Source: Streptomyces sp. NBC_01428
Lineage (GTDB): Bacteria > Actinomycetota > Actinomycetes > Streptomycetales > Streptomycetaceae
Reading direction: 5' to 3'
Length of the DNA: 64,000 nucleotides
NCBI RefSeq assembly: GCF_036231965.1
Contig: NZ_CP109499.1
Span: 1,116,001-1,180,000 of the forward strand
Under the pieces are notes generated by a model. It was not told the origin of the DNA. It did no database searches and worked only from the letters and a program-made list of their open reading frames with translations. Of this stretch, positions 43,954-53,079 are shown in pieces. How positions within the stretch are numbered: the stretch's first letter is position 1; each line of letters starts with the position of its first letter. Made by a program: the position numbers and the translations under genes.

Positions 43954-45851
43954 CAGGCCTCCTCCCCCGCTGCCGGGTGTCCGGAAGTGGCACCGGGTGG
44001 CGCACCGCTGTCCGGGGCCGTTCGAGAGGTGCCCGGACGGTCCGGTCCGGCCTCCGCCGTGGCGGTGAAGACGGCGCGGTAGTCCGGCATCCGCCACAGC
44101 ACGTCGTGCGGGGCCATCCCGCGGATGCGGCCCTTCTCCAGCCAGAGCACCAGATCGGCACCGGCCGCCGTCGACAGTCGATGGGCGACCAGCAGCCGGG
44201 TGCCGGCACGGACGTCCTGGGCGAGCGCGCGCTCCACCTCCCGCTGGGTGACGGTGTCCAGGCCGGACATCGCGTCGTCCAGCACGAGCAGCCGTCCGGC
44301 GTGCGCGAACGCCCGGGCCAGCCCCAGGCGCTGGCGCTCACCTCCGGACAACGGTGCGTACGTGAGCGGGGTGTCGTATCCCTGCGGAAGACGCGTCACG
44401 AAGGTGTCCGCTCCAGCCGCACGGGCGGCGGCGCGTACGGCCGCGGGGGGCGGTGCGACGGCGCCGAACGCGATGGCGTCGGCGACCGTGGTTCCGAAAA
44501 GGGCGGGCTGTGCGAAGGCGTGAACCACCTCCGTGCGCAGGTCCTCCTCGGTGAGCCGGTCGAGCGGGACGCCGTCCAGACGCACGCTGCCCTCGTCGGG
44601 GTCGGCCAGTCGGCCCGCCACCGCGGCGAGGGCGGACGTGCCCGAACCGGAGCGGCCCACGACGGCCACCGTGGTCCCGCCGGGCACGGTGACGGTGACG
44701 TCGTCAAGGACACGGGCGCCGTCGCGCACGACACCGACACCGCGCAGCTCCAACGTCCCCGGTCCGCCTGCCGGCAGGGTCGACGGACCGTGCGCGACCG
44801 GGGCCAGGAGGGCAGGTTCGACCGTGCGGCGAGCGGCCGCCCTTCCCTTCACGAGGGACCCGACCACCCCGGCCACCGCCCCGGCGCCCGCTGCCAGCGC
44901 CGCGTACCGGGAGGCGGCGACCAGGTCACCGACGCTCAGGTGTCCGGCGGCGAGCCGCAGGCCTCCCACACCGAGCACGAGACAGACGAGCAGCGGCATC
45001 AGCACTCCGCTGTGCGCGACGGCACGCCCGTAGACCCGCCACATGGCGCGGCCCTCGGTGGCGAGGCGTGGCAGGTCCGCGAGCACGCGCCGTCGTTCCC
45101 GACGCGCGGTGCCCGCCGCGGCGACGGTCTGGGCTCCGCCCAGCACTTCGGCGAGCCGATCGGCGATCTCCGCCTGGACCTCCTGATACCGGCCGACGGC
45201 CACGGACGAGGTACGGGCGAACGTCCGCAGGAGCAGCACCAGCAGGGGGACCCCCAGCAGAAAGGCCGCGGCGGTCCACACGTCGATGACGGCCAGGGCG
45301 ATAAGGGCACCGAGAGGCGGGAGCAGAGCCGCCAGCGCTCCCGCCGAGGCGGCGGGGACGGTGCCCGCCTCGGTGGCGTTGGCGGTGAGCCGGGTGGCCA
45401 GATCACCCGGCGCGAAGGATGCGGTGGCGCGGTTCGGGTCGGCGCGCAGGAGCCGGTCGAGTGTCCGGGTGCGCAGCCATGAGGTGGAGCGCGCGTTGAC
45501 GGTTCCGACGAGCAGGGCGTCCGCGGAGTCGAGCAGGATCTCCGCGACGACGAGCGCTGCGCACGCGAGGGTCCATGGGGTGGCGCCCGGCGACCGGGAG
45601 AGGAGCAGGTCCAGAGCGTGCCCGAGGACCGCGGGTTCAGCCAGCGAGACGAGCGCGGAGGTGACGGAGCAGAGGAGGATCGCGAGGCTGTGTCCGCTGC
45701 TGTGGCGAAGTGCCTGGCGCAGTACGCCGTCACAGGCGGCACGGACCTCCGAGTCTTCCTCTGCGTCGCTCCCGGCGATGGACGGGGTGGCCGGTGGGCC
45801 CGAGAGGTCCGGGCGATCCGGGAGATCCGGGAGATCCGGGGCGGAGGTCAT
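43953..45851 (-). CDS. ramA: RamA-type ABC exporter subunit, degenerate Walker A
   Basis: This 632-aa half-transporter has a six-helix membrane domain (about 60-320) and an ATPase domain. The signature LSGGERQ is intact. Walker A reads G399-RSGSG-T405-S, with Thr where the essential Lys belongs, and Walker B ends LLVLDDAM with Asp for the catalytic Glu. The defects are complementary to those in RamB, so the pair would have one working and one dead ATP site. The N-terminus carries a short LPD/RPD repeat encoded by tandem 9-mers. ATG 45851 is preceded by GGAGGAGA. It lies 150 bp after ramS in the operon. Confidence 0.9.
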   Translation of the reverse strand: MTSAPDLPDLPDRPDLSGPPATPSIAGSDAEEDSEVRAACDGVLRQALRHSSGHSLAILLCSVTSALVSLAEPAVLGHALDLLLSRSPGATPWTLACAALVVAEILLDSADALLVGTVNARSTSWLRTRTLDRLLRADPNRATASFAPGDLATRLTANATEAGTVPAASAGALAALLPPLGALIALAVIDVWTAAAFLLGVPLLVLLLRTFARTSSVAVGRYQEVQAEIADRLAEVLGGAQTVAAAGTARRERRRVLADLPRLATEGRAMWRVYGRAVAHSGVLMPLLVCLVLGVGGLRLAAGHLSVGDLVAASRYAALAAGAGAVAGVVGSLVKGRAAARRTVEPALLAPVAHGPSTLPAGGPGTLELRGVGVVRDGARVLDDVTVTVPGGTTVAVVGRSGSGTSALAAVAGRLADPDEGSVRLDGVPLDRLTEEDLRTEVVHAFAQPALFGTTVADAIAFGAVAPPPAAVRAAARAAGADTFVTRLPQGYDTPLTYAPLSGGERQRLGLARAFAHAGRLLVLDDAMSGLDTVTQREVERALAQDVRAGTRLLVAHRLSTAAGADLVLWLEKGRIRGMAPHDVLWRMPDYRAVFTATAEAGPDRPGTSRTAPDSGAPPGATSGHPAAGEEA

Positions 45852-46001
45852 CGTGGAGGTCTCCTCCCCGGGAACGGCTGGGATGCGTGGTGTGGAGGCC
45901 GATGTCGGACTCGGGTCGATGACCTGTCTTCGCCGGTCTCAGCGGGCTTCGGTCTCAGCGGACGTCGGGCGTGGGCGTCGCCGGGCAGACCGGCCGGTGT
46001 G

Positions 46002-46130
46002 TCAGTTGCAGGTGGTGACGGACAGGCTGCTGTCGCCGCAGAGCAGCAGGCTCGCGCGGCTGCCGGTGGCGACGTCGCCGGTGGCCTCTTCCTTCGGGGT
46101 CTCCATCGACTGCAGGTCGAGAAGCGTCAT
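46002..46130 (-). CDS. ramS: SapB lanthipeptide precursor RamS/AmfS
   Basis: A 42-aa class III lanthipeptide precursor. The leader (1-21) contains the LLDLQ motif that LanKC enzymes recognise. The core (22-42) is nearly that of S. coelicolor SapB: T-G-S at the start, then Cys31 and Cys41 as ring cysteines and Ser24, Ser27, Ser34 and Ser37 as ring or dehydroalanine positions. The only change that I recall against SapB is Val for Ile at core residue 17, outside the ring-forming residues. ATG 46130 follows AAAGGAAAG; an upstream in-frame ATG at 46187 overlaps ramC and is not used. SapB is a surfactant that lets aerial hyphae leave the colony surface. Confidence 0.95.
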   Translation of the reverse strand: MTLLDLQSMETPKEEATGDVATGSRASLLLCGDSSLSVTTCN

Positions 46131-46188
46131 CGTCTTTCCTTTCGATCGGGGACTGTGAGCGGTTCGTACGTCCTGCGGGTGGTGCACT

Positions 46189-48780
46189 TCACGATCCCTG
46201 TACGGGACCGGCTTGTGGGTTCCGCCGGGGCGGCGGGAGGAAGGGCAGATGCACGTCTCCGCCGGAGGCGGCGCTGCCGAGGGCGAGGAGGCAACCGGCG
46301 GTGCCGGTGGCGAGGTCCATGGAAAGCCGCATCATCTGCTCGCCGGGAAAGGCCAGATGGCCTTCGTAGGGGACGGCGTGCCGGGTCAGGGCGTCGATCT
46401 GTCGGCGGACGTCCCCCGGCGTGGTGCCGGGGCCGGGAGCGGTGGTCCGGCTGAGGTGCAGCACCATGCCGGCGGCGCCGCGGAAGAGGCCGGGTTGGGC
46501 GTAGAAGGTGGCCTGTGCGGCCCGTACGATCTCGCGGCGCGCTCTCTCGAGGTCCTCGTCCGCCCGGTGGGCGAGGTAGTCGTCGAGCACCATGCCGATG
46601 CCGACACTGCCGGCGCCGAGGTACGGCATGGTCCGCCAGCCCTCGTCGACCTGGAGTGTTCCGGAGGCGCTGCGGACACACCGGGCGAGGTCTTGCCGGA
46701 GCGCGTCGCCTGCCCGGTCGAGCAGCGTGGTGTCACCGGTGCGTTCGTAGAGGCGGACGAAGAGGAGGGCCGGTCCGGACGCCCCGTACAGGAGTCCGGC
46801 GCGGGTGATGCCGGGAACGGCCTCGGCGACCAGTTCGGCGCAGCGCCGAGCCGCTTCGTGCAGGGCCGGTGTTCCGGTCGTGGTCGCGAGGGAGTCCAGG
46901 GCGAGTCCGACGCCGGCGAGGCCGCCGTGGAGATCGGGGGCGATGCCCTCCCAGGGTCGGGCTTGGGCCGACTCGGCGAGTTCCAGGGCTCGTTCGGGGT
47001 GGCCGAGGCGGTCCAGTGTCCAGGCGATGCCGGTCAGTCCGTCGTAGAAGCCGATCGGGGTGCCGGACTCCGGTGCCTTGGTGTGGCGCAGAAGCCACTC
47101 CTCCGCCTCGGTGTGCGGATCCGCGCCGGTCTCGGCGAGGGCGTACAGGACACCGGCGGTGCCGTACCCGAAGGTCGCTCCGCCGCCGGTGGTGGCGAAC
47201 TGGGCGATGTCGCCGGGGAAGAACCGGTCGTCGCGCTCCGGGGTGGCGGAGGCCAGGAGGGCGCGGACCATCGAGTCGCGGCTGCGTGGCCAGTCGCCTG
47301 GTTCGACGGGCAGGTACGGTCCGGCAGCGGGTCGGGCGGTGCCGCGGGTGATCTCCTCGACCGCCTCGTCCAGGAAGCGTCGGTCGACGGGGAACTGTTC
47401 GGCGGCGATGTCCGCCAGGTGTCGGGCTTTGGCCCTGTCGAGGGGAAGCAGACTGGTGAGCGGCAGGAACAGGGCGAGCCGCAGGCAGGCCAGGGCGTAC
47501 CGGTCCACGTCGCGTCCTCGCCGGTCGGCGGGGGCGACGAAGCCGGGGTTCGCGACGGTCTGGCGTCGGCCCTCGTCGATGGGGGCCGCGGCCTCGAAGT
47601 CGATGAGTGTCACGGACTGTTCGTCGTCGGAGACCATGATGTTGAAGAGATGCAGGTCGTTGAAGACGACTCCGCGAGCGTGCACCGCGTGCACCGCGTC
47701 CTCGACCAGCCGGTGGATACGCAGGGCCCAGGCGGTGTATTCGGCGAGCGCCTCGGGGCCGGGGTCGGACTCGATGAGGGGGTGACGGCGGGCGAAGAAG
47801 GTGTTGAGCGGTCTGCCCTCCACGAACTCCATCGCCAGGAACTGGTGGTCTCCGACGGAGAACGTCCCCCGCACCTCCGGGGTGCAGCCGAGTCCGGAGA
47901 GCCGCTCCAGCGCTTCTTGTTCGCGGCGCAGCCGGGCAACCGCGTCGGCGCCGTCGGCGGCCAGTCCTGCGTGCGGGCGGGCCTCTTTCAGGACGACCTT
48001 CTCACCGGTGGCACGGTCGCGGCCGACGTAGACCCCGCCTCCGTTGGAGAAGTGCAGGGCGCTCTCGACGGCGTAGGGAAGTTCGCCGACGGTGACCGCG
48101 GCACGGGCCTCGAGGTGCGGCGCGAGGAAGGCCGGCGGCTCGATCCAGTCGGGTATCCGGAAGGCGGGCCCGCGCAGATCCGGGACGAGGCATCCGTCGG
48201 GGCGCCGTACCGCGGGCCGCTGCTCCCCCTCTTCGTCGTAACAATGGCGGCGGGTGAAGCTGCCGTAGCGGAGGTGGACCGGTCCGGATCCCCAGCGCAG
48301 GTCACTGAGAATGTAGGGCGCAGGCTCGCCGTCGAGGAGGGCGGCGAGGTCTTCGGCGACGTGGTGACACCGCTCGTCGTCGGACGGGTACACGGTGATG
48401 AATTTGCCGCTCGCAGCCCGATCCGCGTACTTGGCGTTGCGATGGTGCAGCAGATAGCGGCTGGGCACGAACTTGTAGGCGACACGCTGCTCTTGGCAGT
48501 AGGTCGAGACCCTCGCGAGGACGGACTCGGCATTGCCGAGGCACGCGGACACATGGATCTTCCAGCCCTGTTCGGGAAGTTGACAGTCCACCGGCCGCAA
48601 GGCCAGCCAGTCGCCGACGCGGTGACGCTGCCAGCCCTCGGGGACCGGTGCGAGGGCCAACTCGTACTGCTCCCCCCTTCGGTCGGCTGCACCGGCCGGG
48701 CCGGTGTTCATCCGGTGCGGAGCGTCGTAGAAGTGCGGGTCCGCGTCACAGAAGGCGGCGTAGCCCTTGATCACGTCCAC
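46189..48780 (-). CDS. ramC: RamC/AmfT, class III lanthipeptide synthetase
   Basis: This 863-aa LanKC enzyme modifies RamS. The N-terminal part (1-220) is the lyase region. A Ser/Thr kinase domain follows (about 240-500), with ATP Lys in VVLK265E, catalytic FND375LHLFN380 and metal-binding ID394FEAA. The C-terminal part (about 510-863) is a LanC-like cyclase lacking the Cys-His-Cys zinc ligands, as usual for class III. Its length matches RamC. It is the first gene of the operon; ramS begins 58 bases later. The RamR-dependent promoter should lie in 48781-48977. Confidence 0.94.
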   Translation of the reverse strand: MDVIKGYAAFCDADPHFYDAPHRMNTGPAGAADRRGEQYELALAPVPEGWQRHRVGDWLALRPVDCQLPEQGWKIHVSACLGNAESVLARVSTYCQEQRVAYKFVPSRYLLHHRNAKYADRAASGKFITVYPSDDERCHHVAEDLAALLDGEPAPYILSDLRWGSGPVHLRYGSFTRRHCYDEEGEQRPAVRRPDGCLVPDLRGPAFRIPDWIEPPAFLAPHLEARAAVTVGELPYAVESALHFSNGGGVYVGRDRATGEKVVLKEARPHAGLAADGADAVARLRREQEALERLSGLGCTPEVRGTFSVGDHQFLAMEFVEGRPLNTFFARRHPLIESDPGPEALAEYTAWALRIHRLVEDAVHAVHARGVVFNDLHLFNIMVSDDEQSVTLIDFEAAAPIDEGRRQTVANPGFVAPADRRGRDVDRYALACLRLALFLPLTSLLPLDRAKARHLADIAAEQFPVDRRFLDEAVEEITRGTARPAAGPYLPVEPGDWPRSRDSMVRALLASATPERDDRFFPGDIAQFATTGGGATFGYGTAGVLYALAETGADPHTEAEEWLLRHTKAPESGTPIGFYDGLTGIAWTLDRLGHPERALELAESAQARPWEGIAPDLHGGLAGVGLALDSLATTTGTPALHEAARRCAELVAEAVPGITRAGLLYGASGPALLFVRLYERTGDTTLLDRAGDALRQDLARCVRSASGTLQVDEGWRTMPYLGAGSVGIGMVLDDYLAHRADEDLERARREIVRAAQATFYAQPGLFRGAAGMVLHLSRTTAPGPGTTPGDVRRQIDALTRHAVPYEGHLAFPGEQMMRLSMDLATGTAGCLLALGSAASGGDVHLPFLPPPRRNPQAGPVQGS

Positions 48781-48977
48781 TCCCTCGGTCGGCGGTACCG
48801 GCTCCGTGTCGGCCTGACAGGAAGAACGGTGTCATCCGGCGAAGGGGCGCCGACAGTCACACACGTCAGCAACTGACCGTGCGAAACGCATGGGTGAGGC
48901 GGACCTTGGGGAAGGGTGCCTGCACCACGCGGACAGCTCTTGGCGAACTCAGTGCCGTCGCGGCGTCCTACGCCGGG

Positions 48978-49012
48978 TCACCACCGGGCGCGCAGCACGT
49001 GCCCGGTGGTGA
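48978..49012 (-). terminator. Strong terminator after the propeller-like gene
   Basis: A perfect 12-bp stem (48978-48989 with 49001-49012) with an 11-base loop directly follows the stop codon at 49016 of the minus-strand gene. It insulates the ramC promoter from upstream reading. Confidence 0.7.
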
Positions 49013-49015
49013 GCA

Positions 49016-49882
49016 TCAACGGTTGAGGTCGAACACACCCCAGGCGGTGAACGGCTCGGTCTGGACGTAGATCCGGCTTCCTCGGCCTACGACTCGCCGA
49101 CGGCCGGGGGCAGCGCCATCGGGCAGGGTCAGCACGCCGACGTCCGTCGACTCGACGGATGCTTCGACGATCCTTCCGTGGGTGAGTCGGTCCCGTTCGC
49201 CGCGGTAACCGCCGTAGAAGGCGACCCGCTCACCGTGGACGGCCACCGCACGGGAGCCCCGTACGCGGTTCGCCCACACCCTCACCGGCCGATCGGTGCG
49301 GTCCGGGCGGATCTCGACGAGCGGGAAGTCCGTGTATGGGCACGCCCAGGCGGCGGCGCCCGACACGTTCAGGGCGTAGCAGTCGAAGAGGCCGGGGATG
49401 CGGGCGCCGTCCGATGTCCAAACGAGCCCGCCCGTGGCGGTCCAGCAGCGGATTCCCACCGGATTCTCGTCGAAGTGCCCGACCCAGATACGGCCCGCCT
49501 CGTCCACGAGCAGGTGCTCGATGGCGTCTCCGACGCAGAAGGACGAGGTCTCGCGGCCGAGCGCGTCGAAGACCTGGACCTGGTTGGCGTCCTCGTCCCG
49601 GTGGACGCGGGACGCGGCGACGACGAACCCGCCGTCGGGCAGGCGGTCCAGGTGCGGCCAGCGGGCCCGCACGGCGCTCAGTTCGGTGCGTTCGACGGTG
49701 CCGGCCGGATCGACGGAAACGACCAGCGCGTCAAAGGGCTGGACATCGCCACGTGGCTGCGGAGCGCGTTCGGCAAGGAGCCAGTGGGCGGCGCCGAAAA
49801 CGTCGACCGTACTGGTCAGGACATGGCGGTCATGGTGCCCTTGGGGCAGGCGGGCGTAGGGAACGAGGACGGTCTTCTGCAC
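49016..49882 (-). CDS. Protein of unknown function, propeller-like strands
   Basis: This 288-aa protein is not assigned to a named family. It has recurring beta-strand blocks with Asp-Gly turns (VDVFGAAHWLLAER, LDRLPDGGFVVAASR, LLVDEAGRIWVGHFDE, LVWTSDGARIPG), as in beta-propellers. There is no signal peptide. GTG 49882 follows AGGAGAG at a good distance; the frame extends to 50050 but that part is Pro/Arg-rich and unlike coding sequence. It is a single gene between the ram cluster and a TetR gene. Confidence 0.7.
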   Translation of the reverse strand: MQKTVLVPYARLPQGHHDRHVLTSTVDVFGAAHWLLAERAPQPRGDVQPFDALVVSVDPAGTVERTELSAVRARWPHLDRLPDGGFVVAASRVHRDEDANQVQVFDALGRETSSFCVGDAIEHLLVDEAGRIWVGHFDENPVGIRCWTATGGLVWTSDGARIPGLFDCYALNVSGAAAWACPYTDFPLVEIRPDRTDRPVRVWANRVRGSRAVAVHGERVAFYGGYRGERDRLTHGRIVEASVESTDVGVLTLPDGAAPGRRRVVGRGSRIYVQTEPFTAWGVFDLNR

Positions 49883-50126
49883 GGGCGGGCTCTCCTGGGT
49901 AGGCGGTCGGACACGGCCAACGGGCGCTGGGGTGAGCGGCGGTCGGCGGCGCGCGAGCGGTGGAGAGCGCAGCGGGATGCCTAGAGGGCATGGCCCTTTC
50001 TGGTCGTCATGAGGTGATCGTGGTCGACATCCGACGTGGGGACAAGCCATTTCTCCAGGAGGTCTACGAGTCGGACAGCTGAGTTAGGTGGGCCGGGAGA
50101 GTGGGCGCGGTCCCCGAATCCGGACG

Positions 50127-50708
50127 TCAGCCCTGCCCAAGGGTGGCTTGAATGGCAGGGGTGAGGGTCGCGACAATCTGCTCGGGTGAGAGCTCGGCGA
50201 CCGTCGGGATGCGCACGATGTAACGGGTCAGAGCGAGACCAAGGAGTTGGGCTGAGACCAGTCCGGCCCGCACGGCCGCCTCTGGGCCTGCAGCGCTCGC
50301 CAGTGCCGGTGCAACCTGGGACGCGAAGATCGCATGCATCCGCTCGGCAGCGTGGTCGTTGGTGACCGCAGAACGCAGGAGCAGAAGCAGGGCATCACCG
50401 GTCCCGTCGCGCTCCCAGCGGTGGAGAAAGTGTCGGACCAAGGCTTCGGCACGGTCGGCTGCCGGGACGGCGGACAGGTCGGGCAGGTCCAGGTCGATGT
50501 CGAGTGCGGCGTCGAGGAGTTGGGCCTTGTTGCCGTAGTAACGCATGACCATCGAGGGATCGATTTCCGCGTCGGCTGCGACAGCGCGGATGGTGGTGCG
50601 TTCGAAGCCGTGCGTGGCGAAGCGGCGGCGGGCAGCCTCGAGGATCAACGCCTTGGTGCGGTCGGAGCGTCGGGCAGCCGCGGGAGGACCGTCGATGGAG
50701 TGCGTCAT
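50127..50708 (-). CDS. TetR-family repressor of the divergent monooxygenase
   Basis: A 193-aa TetR regulator with an N-terminal helix-turn-helix (RTTIRAVAADAEIDPSMVMR) followed by YYGNKAQLL, and a helical ligand domain. The chosen ATG 50708 gives the normal family length; longer starts run through the operators. The palindromes in the 114-bp gap to the divergent monooxygenase gene point to repression of both genes, relieved by a small ligand, probably the enzyme's substrate. Confidence 0.9.
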   Translation of the reverse strand: MTHSIDGPPAAARRSDRTKALILEAARRRFATHGFERTTIRAVAADAEIDPSMVMRYYGNKAQLLDAALDIDLDLPDLSAVPAADRAEALVRHFLHRWERDGTGDALLLLLRSAVTNDHAAERMHAIFASQVAPALASAAGPEAAVRAGLVSAQLLGLALTRYIVRIPTVAELSPEQIVATLTPAIQATLGQG

Positions 50709-50723
50709 GCCTGCGACTGTAGC

Positions 50724-50735
50724 CAACAGCTGTTG
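50724..50735. promoter_or_regulatory. Operator half-match CAACAGCTGTTG
   Basis: A perfect 12-bp palindrome 15 bp before the TetR start. It shares the CAACA/TGTTG arms of the larger palindrome at 50777-50792, so it probably mediates autoregulation. Confidence 0.55.
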
Positions 50736-50776
50736 ACTCTTCAGGATCGCTCCGTGCATTCTGACAACAAGCGTTG

Positions 50777-50792
50777 GCCAACACGTGTTGGC
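50777..50792. promoter_or_regulatory. TetR operator, perfect 16-bp palindrome
   Basis: GCCAACACGTGTTGGC is a perfect palindrome 30 bp before the monooxygenase start. A looser copy (CAAC-N4-GTTG, 50765-50776) abuts it. Together with 50724-50735 the shared core is CAACA-N2-TGTTG. Confidence 0.7.
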
Positions 50793-50822
50793 AACCGATC
50801 GTGCCCCATCCGGAGGTCCGCC

Positions 50823-51959
50823 TTGAACAGCCCTGCGCTCGCACTGCCCGATCGCACCGAGGTCGCGATCGTGGGGGCGGGCCCCACCGGCCTCGCGCTC
50901 GCGGTGACGCTGGCACAGGCCGGCGTCGACTTCGTGCTGCTGGACCAGCAGGACGAGGGGGCCAACACCTCGCGTGCCGCGGTCGTGCACGCTCGGACTC
51001 TCGAGGTGCTTGACGAACTCGGCGCATCCAGTGAGCTGATCAGCCGAGGTGTGAGGCTCACCCGCTTCACCGTCCGTGACGGCACTCGTCGACTGCTCAC
51101 CGTCCCCTTTGACGGGCTTCCGACCCCCCACCCGTACACGCTCATGGTTCCGCAGTACGAAACCGAGGCGGTCCTACTTGCACGACTGCGCGCCTTGGGT
51201 GGTGACGTCCACCGACCTCGGCAAGTCAGCTCCATCGCCCAGGACCAGGAAGGCGTGACAGTCACCACCAGCACCGGACAGACCCTGCGAGCCTCCTACG
51301 CGGTCGGCGCGGACGGCATGCACAGCACGGTGCGAGAAGCCTCCGGCATCGGCTTCCGCGGAAGCTCTTACGCCGAATCGTTCGTCCTCGCCGATGTGGT
51401 CATGGACTGGTCCCCGGGCCCTACCGAGGTCTCCCTGACCTTCGGAGCCGCAGGCCTTGTGGTCGTCGCCCCGTTGCCCGGCAACCACTACCGCATCGTC
51501 GCCACCACAGACCAGGCTCCCGAACAGCCGGACCTCCCCTTCATTCAGCAGCTCATGGACCAGCGCGCCCCCGGCCAAGCCTCGATCGCCGACATCGCCT
51601 GGTCCTCCCGCTTCCGCGTCCACCACCGTGTCGCCGACAGCTACCGTGCCCAGCGGCTCTTCCTTGCCGGAGACGCGGCCCACGTCCACAGCCCCGCCGG
51701 CGGCCAGGGCATGAACACCGGCATTCAGGACGGCTACGCACTGGGCACCGCTTTCGCCGGAGACACCCTCGACGACTACGAGGCCCGGCGACGCCCAGTC
51801 GCCGAACGCGTGGTCGCCTTCACCGACCGTATGACGCGCATCGCCACCACACGCAATCCCGCTGCCCGCACCGCACGCAACACCGCCATGCGCCTCCTGG
51901 CCCACACTCCCCTCCCCGGCAGGCTCGCCACCGAACTCGCCGAGCTCAACTACCGGTGA
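50823..51959 (+). CDS. FAD-dependent aromatic monooxygenase
   Basis: This 378-aa protein is a class A flavin hydroxylase. It has the FAD-binding GAGPTGLALAVTLAQAG fold near the N-terminus, the DG motif in YAVGADGMHSTVRE and the GD motif in LFLAGDAAHVHSPAGGQGMN. It lacks the thioredoxin-like C-terminal domain of longer phenol hydroxylases. Relatives oxidise aromatic polyketides, phenols or antibiotics such as rifampicin; the substrate cannot be named here. TTG 50823 follows GGAGG (50812-50816) at 6 bases. Pairing with a divergent TetR gene suggests substrate-induced detoxification. Confidence 0.88.
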   Translation: MNSPALALPDRTEVAIVGAGPTGLALAVTLAQAGVDFVLLDQQDEGANTSRAAVVHARTLEVLDELGASSELISRGVRLTRFTVRDGTRRLLTVPFDGLPTPHPYTLMVPQYETEAVLLARLRALGGDVHRPRQVSSIAQDQEGVTVTTSTGQTLRASYAVGADGMHSTVREASGIGFRGSSYAESFVLADVVMDWSPGPTEVSLTFGAAGLVVVAPLPGNHYRIVATTDQAPEQPDLPFIQQLMDQRAPGQASIADIAWSSRFRVHHRVADSYRAQRLFLAGDAAHVHSPAGGQGMNTGIQDGYALGTAFAGDTLDDYEARRRPVAERVVAFTDRMTRIATTRNPAARTARNTAMRLLAHTPLPGRLATELAELNYR

Positions 51960-52032
51960 GCGAGCGGCGGTCGTAGCGCGCGGCTGCCCTACCGCAGTTA
52001 CTTTCTCCGGCCGGTCACGACGGCATCGACGG

Positions 52033-53079
52033 TCACGTGTTCAAGACGCCGAGGGTTGGATGGTCCGCGCGGACGGCGCCGGTGAGGATGGCTCCGGCGC
52101 GGGTGTCGAGGCTGCGAGCGCGTTCTGGATTGCCCAGGGCGCGGTGGAGGTCTGCGAGGTTGGCCAGGACGGGAGCGAGGTCGGGGTGCTCCGATCCGAG
52201 GGATGTCTCCAAGGCGTCGAGTGTCTGCTGATAGAGATCTTCAGCTGCCTCGTGATGACCGAGTTGATGGATGAGGGCGGCCAGGTTTCCCCGTGCGATC
52301 ACGTAGTCGTAGTGCGCCGGTCCGTAGGCGGCCTCGAAAGTGACCATCGCGTCGCGGAGAAGGACCTCAGCCTCCTCCAGCCGGCCGAGTCCCATGAGTA
52401 TGGGTGCGAGTGCGGCGCGGTCGGCGGCCACCTCTGGATGTGTCGGGCCCAGTGCGCGCTCTCGGATGGCGACGGCCCGGCGGGCCGGTGCTTCCGCGGC
52501 CGCGTAGTCGCCGCGGGCGTGCGCAAGGCCCCCGAGGTTGTGGTGGACGTCAGCGAGGCCCAGATCGTCTGCGGTGTCGCTGGTCTCGAGCAGCGTCAGG
52601 GCGATGTCGTAGGAGGCGGCGGCTCGTTCGAAATTGCCGCTGTATTTGCACACCATGCCGAACTCGTTGTGGAACACGGCGAGATCCTCCGGAGCCGGCT
52701 CGTGGTCGTCCGCGATGGCCAGAGCCTCGTGGAGGATCGCCTCGGCTCTCAGGTAGCGGCCCTGGACGCGATGAAGGGACGCGAGTTCGCGTCGCGCGTG
52801 CAGGAACAGCTGAATGCCCTCCGGCTCGCAGAGATGCTGTGCTGCGCGTTCCGCGGCCTCGCTGAACCGGCCGACAGCTCTCGTGACTTCACCCACCGCA
52901 TGGTCGACAAGCCCTGTCACCAGGTGGGTGTTGGCCACTGCCAGGGGCCCGAGGCCGTCCGCCAGCAGGGCGGCACGACCGGCGCAGGCTCGTGCCCTCG
53001 GATGATCGCCCGCCTCCAGCGCCTGCAGGCAGTCCGTGAGCGCCTCGCGCAGCACGGCCGCGCTCCTCGGAAGAGTCAT
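52033..53079 (-). CDS. TPR protein 1 of the HN-peptide locus
   Basis: This 348-aa protein consists largely of tetratricopeptide repeats (about residues 15-335). Repeat units include NEFGMVCKYSGNFERAAASY and HHNLGGLAHARGDYAAAEA, and the latter is nearly copied in the second TPR protein at 55323-56303. No DNA-binding domain or enzyme motif is visible. It is the last gene of a minus-strand operon: its ATG overlaps the stop of the MFS gene (ATGA at 53079-53076). TPR folds bind linear peptides, so a role in recognising the repeat peptide encoded upstream is an attractive inference. Confidence 0.85.
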   Translation of the reverse strand: MTLPRSAAVLREALTDCLQALEAGDHPRARACAGRAALLADGLGPLAVANTHLVTGLVDHAVGEVTRAVGRFSEAAERAAQHLCEPEGIQLFLHARRELASLHRVQGRYLRAEAILHEALAIADDHEPAPEDLAVFHNEFGMVCKYSGNFERAAASYDIALTLLETSDTADDLGLADVHHNLGGLAHARGDYAAAEAPARRAVAIRERALGPTHPEVAADRAALAPILMGLGRLEEAEVLLRDAMVTFEAAYGPAHYDYVIARGNLAALIHQLGHHEAAEDLYQQTLDALETSLGSEHPDLAPVLANLADLHRALGNPERARSLDTRAGAILTGAVRADHPTLGVLNT

